The position numbers and the translations under genes are program-made. DNA of 64,000 nucleotides from Pseudomonadota bacterium. Its GTDB lineage: Bacteria > Pseudomonadota > Alphaproteobacteria > Rhodobacterales > Rhodobacteraceae. Below, piece after piece: positions 62,849-64,000 of the stretch. The notes beneath the pieces were generated by a model that was not told the origin of the DNA, did no database searches, and was given only the letters and a program-made list of their open reading frames with translations. Within the stretch, counting starts at the first letter, position 1; each line of letters begins with the position of its first letter. The stretch covers positions 62,001 to 126,000 of the forward strand of contig JAIUPC010000012.1 in assembly GCA_020161655.1 (NCBI GenBank), written 5' to 3'.

Positions 62849-64000
62849 TTACTCCGCCTCGTCATCCTCGCCCTGATCGGCGATGCGCGCGACAGAAACC
62901 ACTTCCTCTCCGGCCGCCGTATCGAAGACCTTGACGCCGCCGGCCGAGCGGGAGCGGAAGCTGATGCCATCGACCGGAACCCGGATCGACTGGCCGGTCG
63001 AGGTGGCGAGCATGATCTGGTCCGAACCTTCCACCGGGAAGGAGGCGACGAGCGCGCCGCCGCGCATCGCCTTGTCCATCGCCGTCACACCCTGGCCGCC
63101 GCGTCCGCGCACCGGATAATCGTGGCTTGAGGAAATCTTGCCGGCCCCGCGCGCAGTGATCGTCAGGATCAGATCCTCCGCCGCCGACATTTCGGCGTAG
63201 CGTTCGGTGGACAACTGCCCCTCGGCCACGGGTTCTTCTTCCTCGTCGGCCTCGTCCTCGGTCACGCCGGCCATCAGGCGGCGCTGCTTGAGATAGGCCG
63301 CACGCTCCTCGGCGGTGGCCTCGAAATGGCGGATAACCGACATGGAGACGACGCTGTCACCCTTGGCCAGCTTCACGCCGCGCACGCCGGTCGAATCGCG
63401 GCCCTTGAAGATGCGGACCTCGGTCGTCGGGAAGCGGATCGCCCGGCCAAGCGAGGTCACCAGCATGATGTCGTCATTCTCGTCGCAGATACGTGCGTTC
63501 ACGAGGGCGACGCCCTCGGGGAGTTTCATCGCGATCTTGCCGTTCGACTTGACGTTGGTGAAATCAGAAAGCGCGTTCTGGCGCACGTCGCCGTCCGAGG
63601 TGGCGAAGAAGATCTGCAAGGCTTCCCATTCCTCCTCGGCCGCATCGACGGGCATCAGCGCGGCGATCGACACACCTTGCGGGATTGGCAGGATGTTGAT
63701 GATCGCCTTGCCCTTGGCGGTGCGGCCCCCGAGGGGCAGCCGCCAGGTCTTGAGCTTGTAGACCATGCCGTCAGTGGTGAAGAAGAGAAGCTGGGTATGG
63801 GTGTTGGCGACGAAAAGCGTCGTCACCACGTCATCTTCCTTGGTGGCCATGCCCGACAGGCCCTTGCCGCCGCGCCTCTGGCTGCGGAATTCGGCGAGGG
63901 GCGTGCGCTTGATGTAGCCGCCCGAGGTGATGGTCACGACCATGTCCTCGCGCTCGATCAGGTCCTCGTCGTCCATGTCGCCGGCCCAGTCGACGATCTC
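62849..64000 (-). CDS. gyrA: DNA gyrase subunit A, C-terminal part (cut by window edge)
   Basis: The frame is open to 64000, giving the last 383 residues of a protein of about 900. This is the DNA-wrapping beta-pinwheel domain. The GyrA-box QRRGGKG is present in FRSQRRGGKGLSGM, which separates GyrA from ParC. Blade repeats such as LFFTTDGMVYKLKTWRLP, IMLVTSLGRAIRFPTTEVR and IMLATSTGQSIRVPVDGISFRSR can be seen. The C-terminal tail is acidic (ADQGEDDEAE), which in other bacteria tunes supercoiling. An alphaproteobacterial acidic insertion (GVTEDEADEEEEPVAEG) lies between blades. The catalytic Tyr region is outside the window. Confidence 0.96.
   Translation of the reverse strand, partial: EIVDWAGDMDDEDLIEREDMVVTITSGGYIKRTPLAEFRSQRRGGKGLSGMATKEDDVVTTLFVANTHTQLLFFTTDGMVYKLKTWRLPLGGRTAKGKAIINILPIPQGVSIAALMPVDAAEEEWEALQIFFATSDGDVRQNALSDFTNVKSNGKIAMKLPEGVALVNARICDENDDIMLVTSLGRAIRFPTTEVRIFKGRDSTGVRGVKLAKGDSVVSMSVIRHFEATAEERAAYLKQRRLMAGVTEDEADEEEEPVAEGQLSTERYAEMSAAEDLILTITARGAGKISSSHDYPVRGRGGQGVTAMDKAMRGGALVASFPVEGSDQIMLATSTGQSIRVPVDGISFRSRSAGGVKVFDTAAGEEVVSVARIADQGEDDEAE

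Overview
The window is high-GC DNA from an alphaproteobacterium, most likely of the Rhodobacterales (Rhodobacteraceae); the genus cannot be fixed from the sequence alone. The assignment rests on family-typical gene groups (nasTS next to an nrt/nir nitrate-assimilation cluster, a compact glgPBCAX-pgm operon, TrmFO, GluQ-RS beside an IscU-like protein and hisI) and on short intergenic repeats that I associate from memory with this family.

Layout. 1-8017 (minus strand): nasT, nasS, an RNA leader with a two-hairpin ANTAR target and a terminator, nrtA, nrtB, a fused double ATPase (nrtCD) and nirB, which runs off the left edge. 8018-11824: a secreted Gly/Ser/Asp-linker protein of unknown role, a LuxR-type two-component pair, and a 530-base gap. 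11825-21365: a 9.5-kb integrated element bounded by 51-bp direct repeats of the 3' part of tRNA-Asn. It has its own integrase, an AlpA-like regulator, a putative replication initiator with four iterons inside its gene, a HK97-type capsid protein, a small terminase and a tape-measure protein. No portal, large terminase or head protease was found. 21441-27750: an MBL hydrolase, an EnvZ-like kinase, an MsbA-like exporter and a membrane-anchored glutamate-synthase-like protein. 27878-31301: tetR-aruH-aruI, probably an arginine transaminase route, with a clear palindromic operator. 31425-32071: two small conserved proteins.

32637-45414 (plus strand) is one contiguous glycogen operon, glgP-glgB-glgC-glgA-glgX-pgm followed by a GH13 alpha-glucosidase. 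Two identical LacI-type sites and a 32-codon leader ORF lie upstream. Together the genes make ADP-glucose, build and branch glycogen, and degrade it by phosphorolysis and debranching back to glucose-1-P and glucose-6-P. 45415-56989 holds a choline-sulfatase-like gene divergent from a CocE/NonD hydrolase, two paralogous Tat-exported solute-binding proteins, a Dpp/Opp-type permease pair with a fused double ATPase, and a phosphodiesterase. This looks like an uptake-and-hydrolysis locus of unknown substrate. 56990-64000 is mostly housekeeping: an IscU-like protein, hisI, an IS5-family insertion that begins inside the hisI stop codon, gluQ, trmFO, two DoxX-like membrane proteins, and gyrA, cut by the right edge.

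The two most rewarding parts are the 9.5-kb element, which fits a phage satellite or a strongly reduced prophage with an unusual set of virion genes, and the nrtA leader, where an ANTAR antitermination switch can be read base by base.
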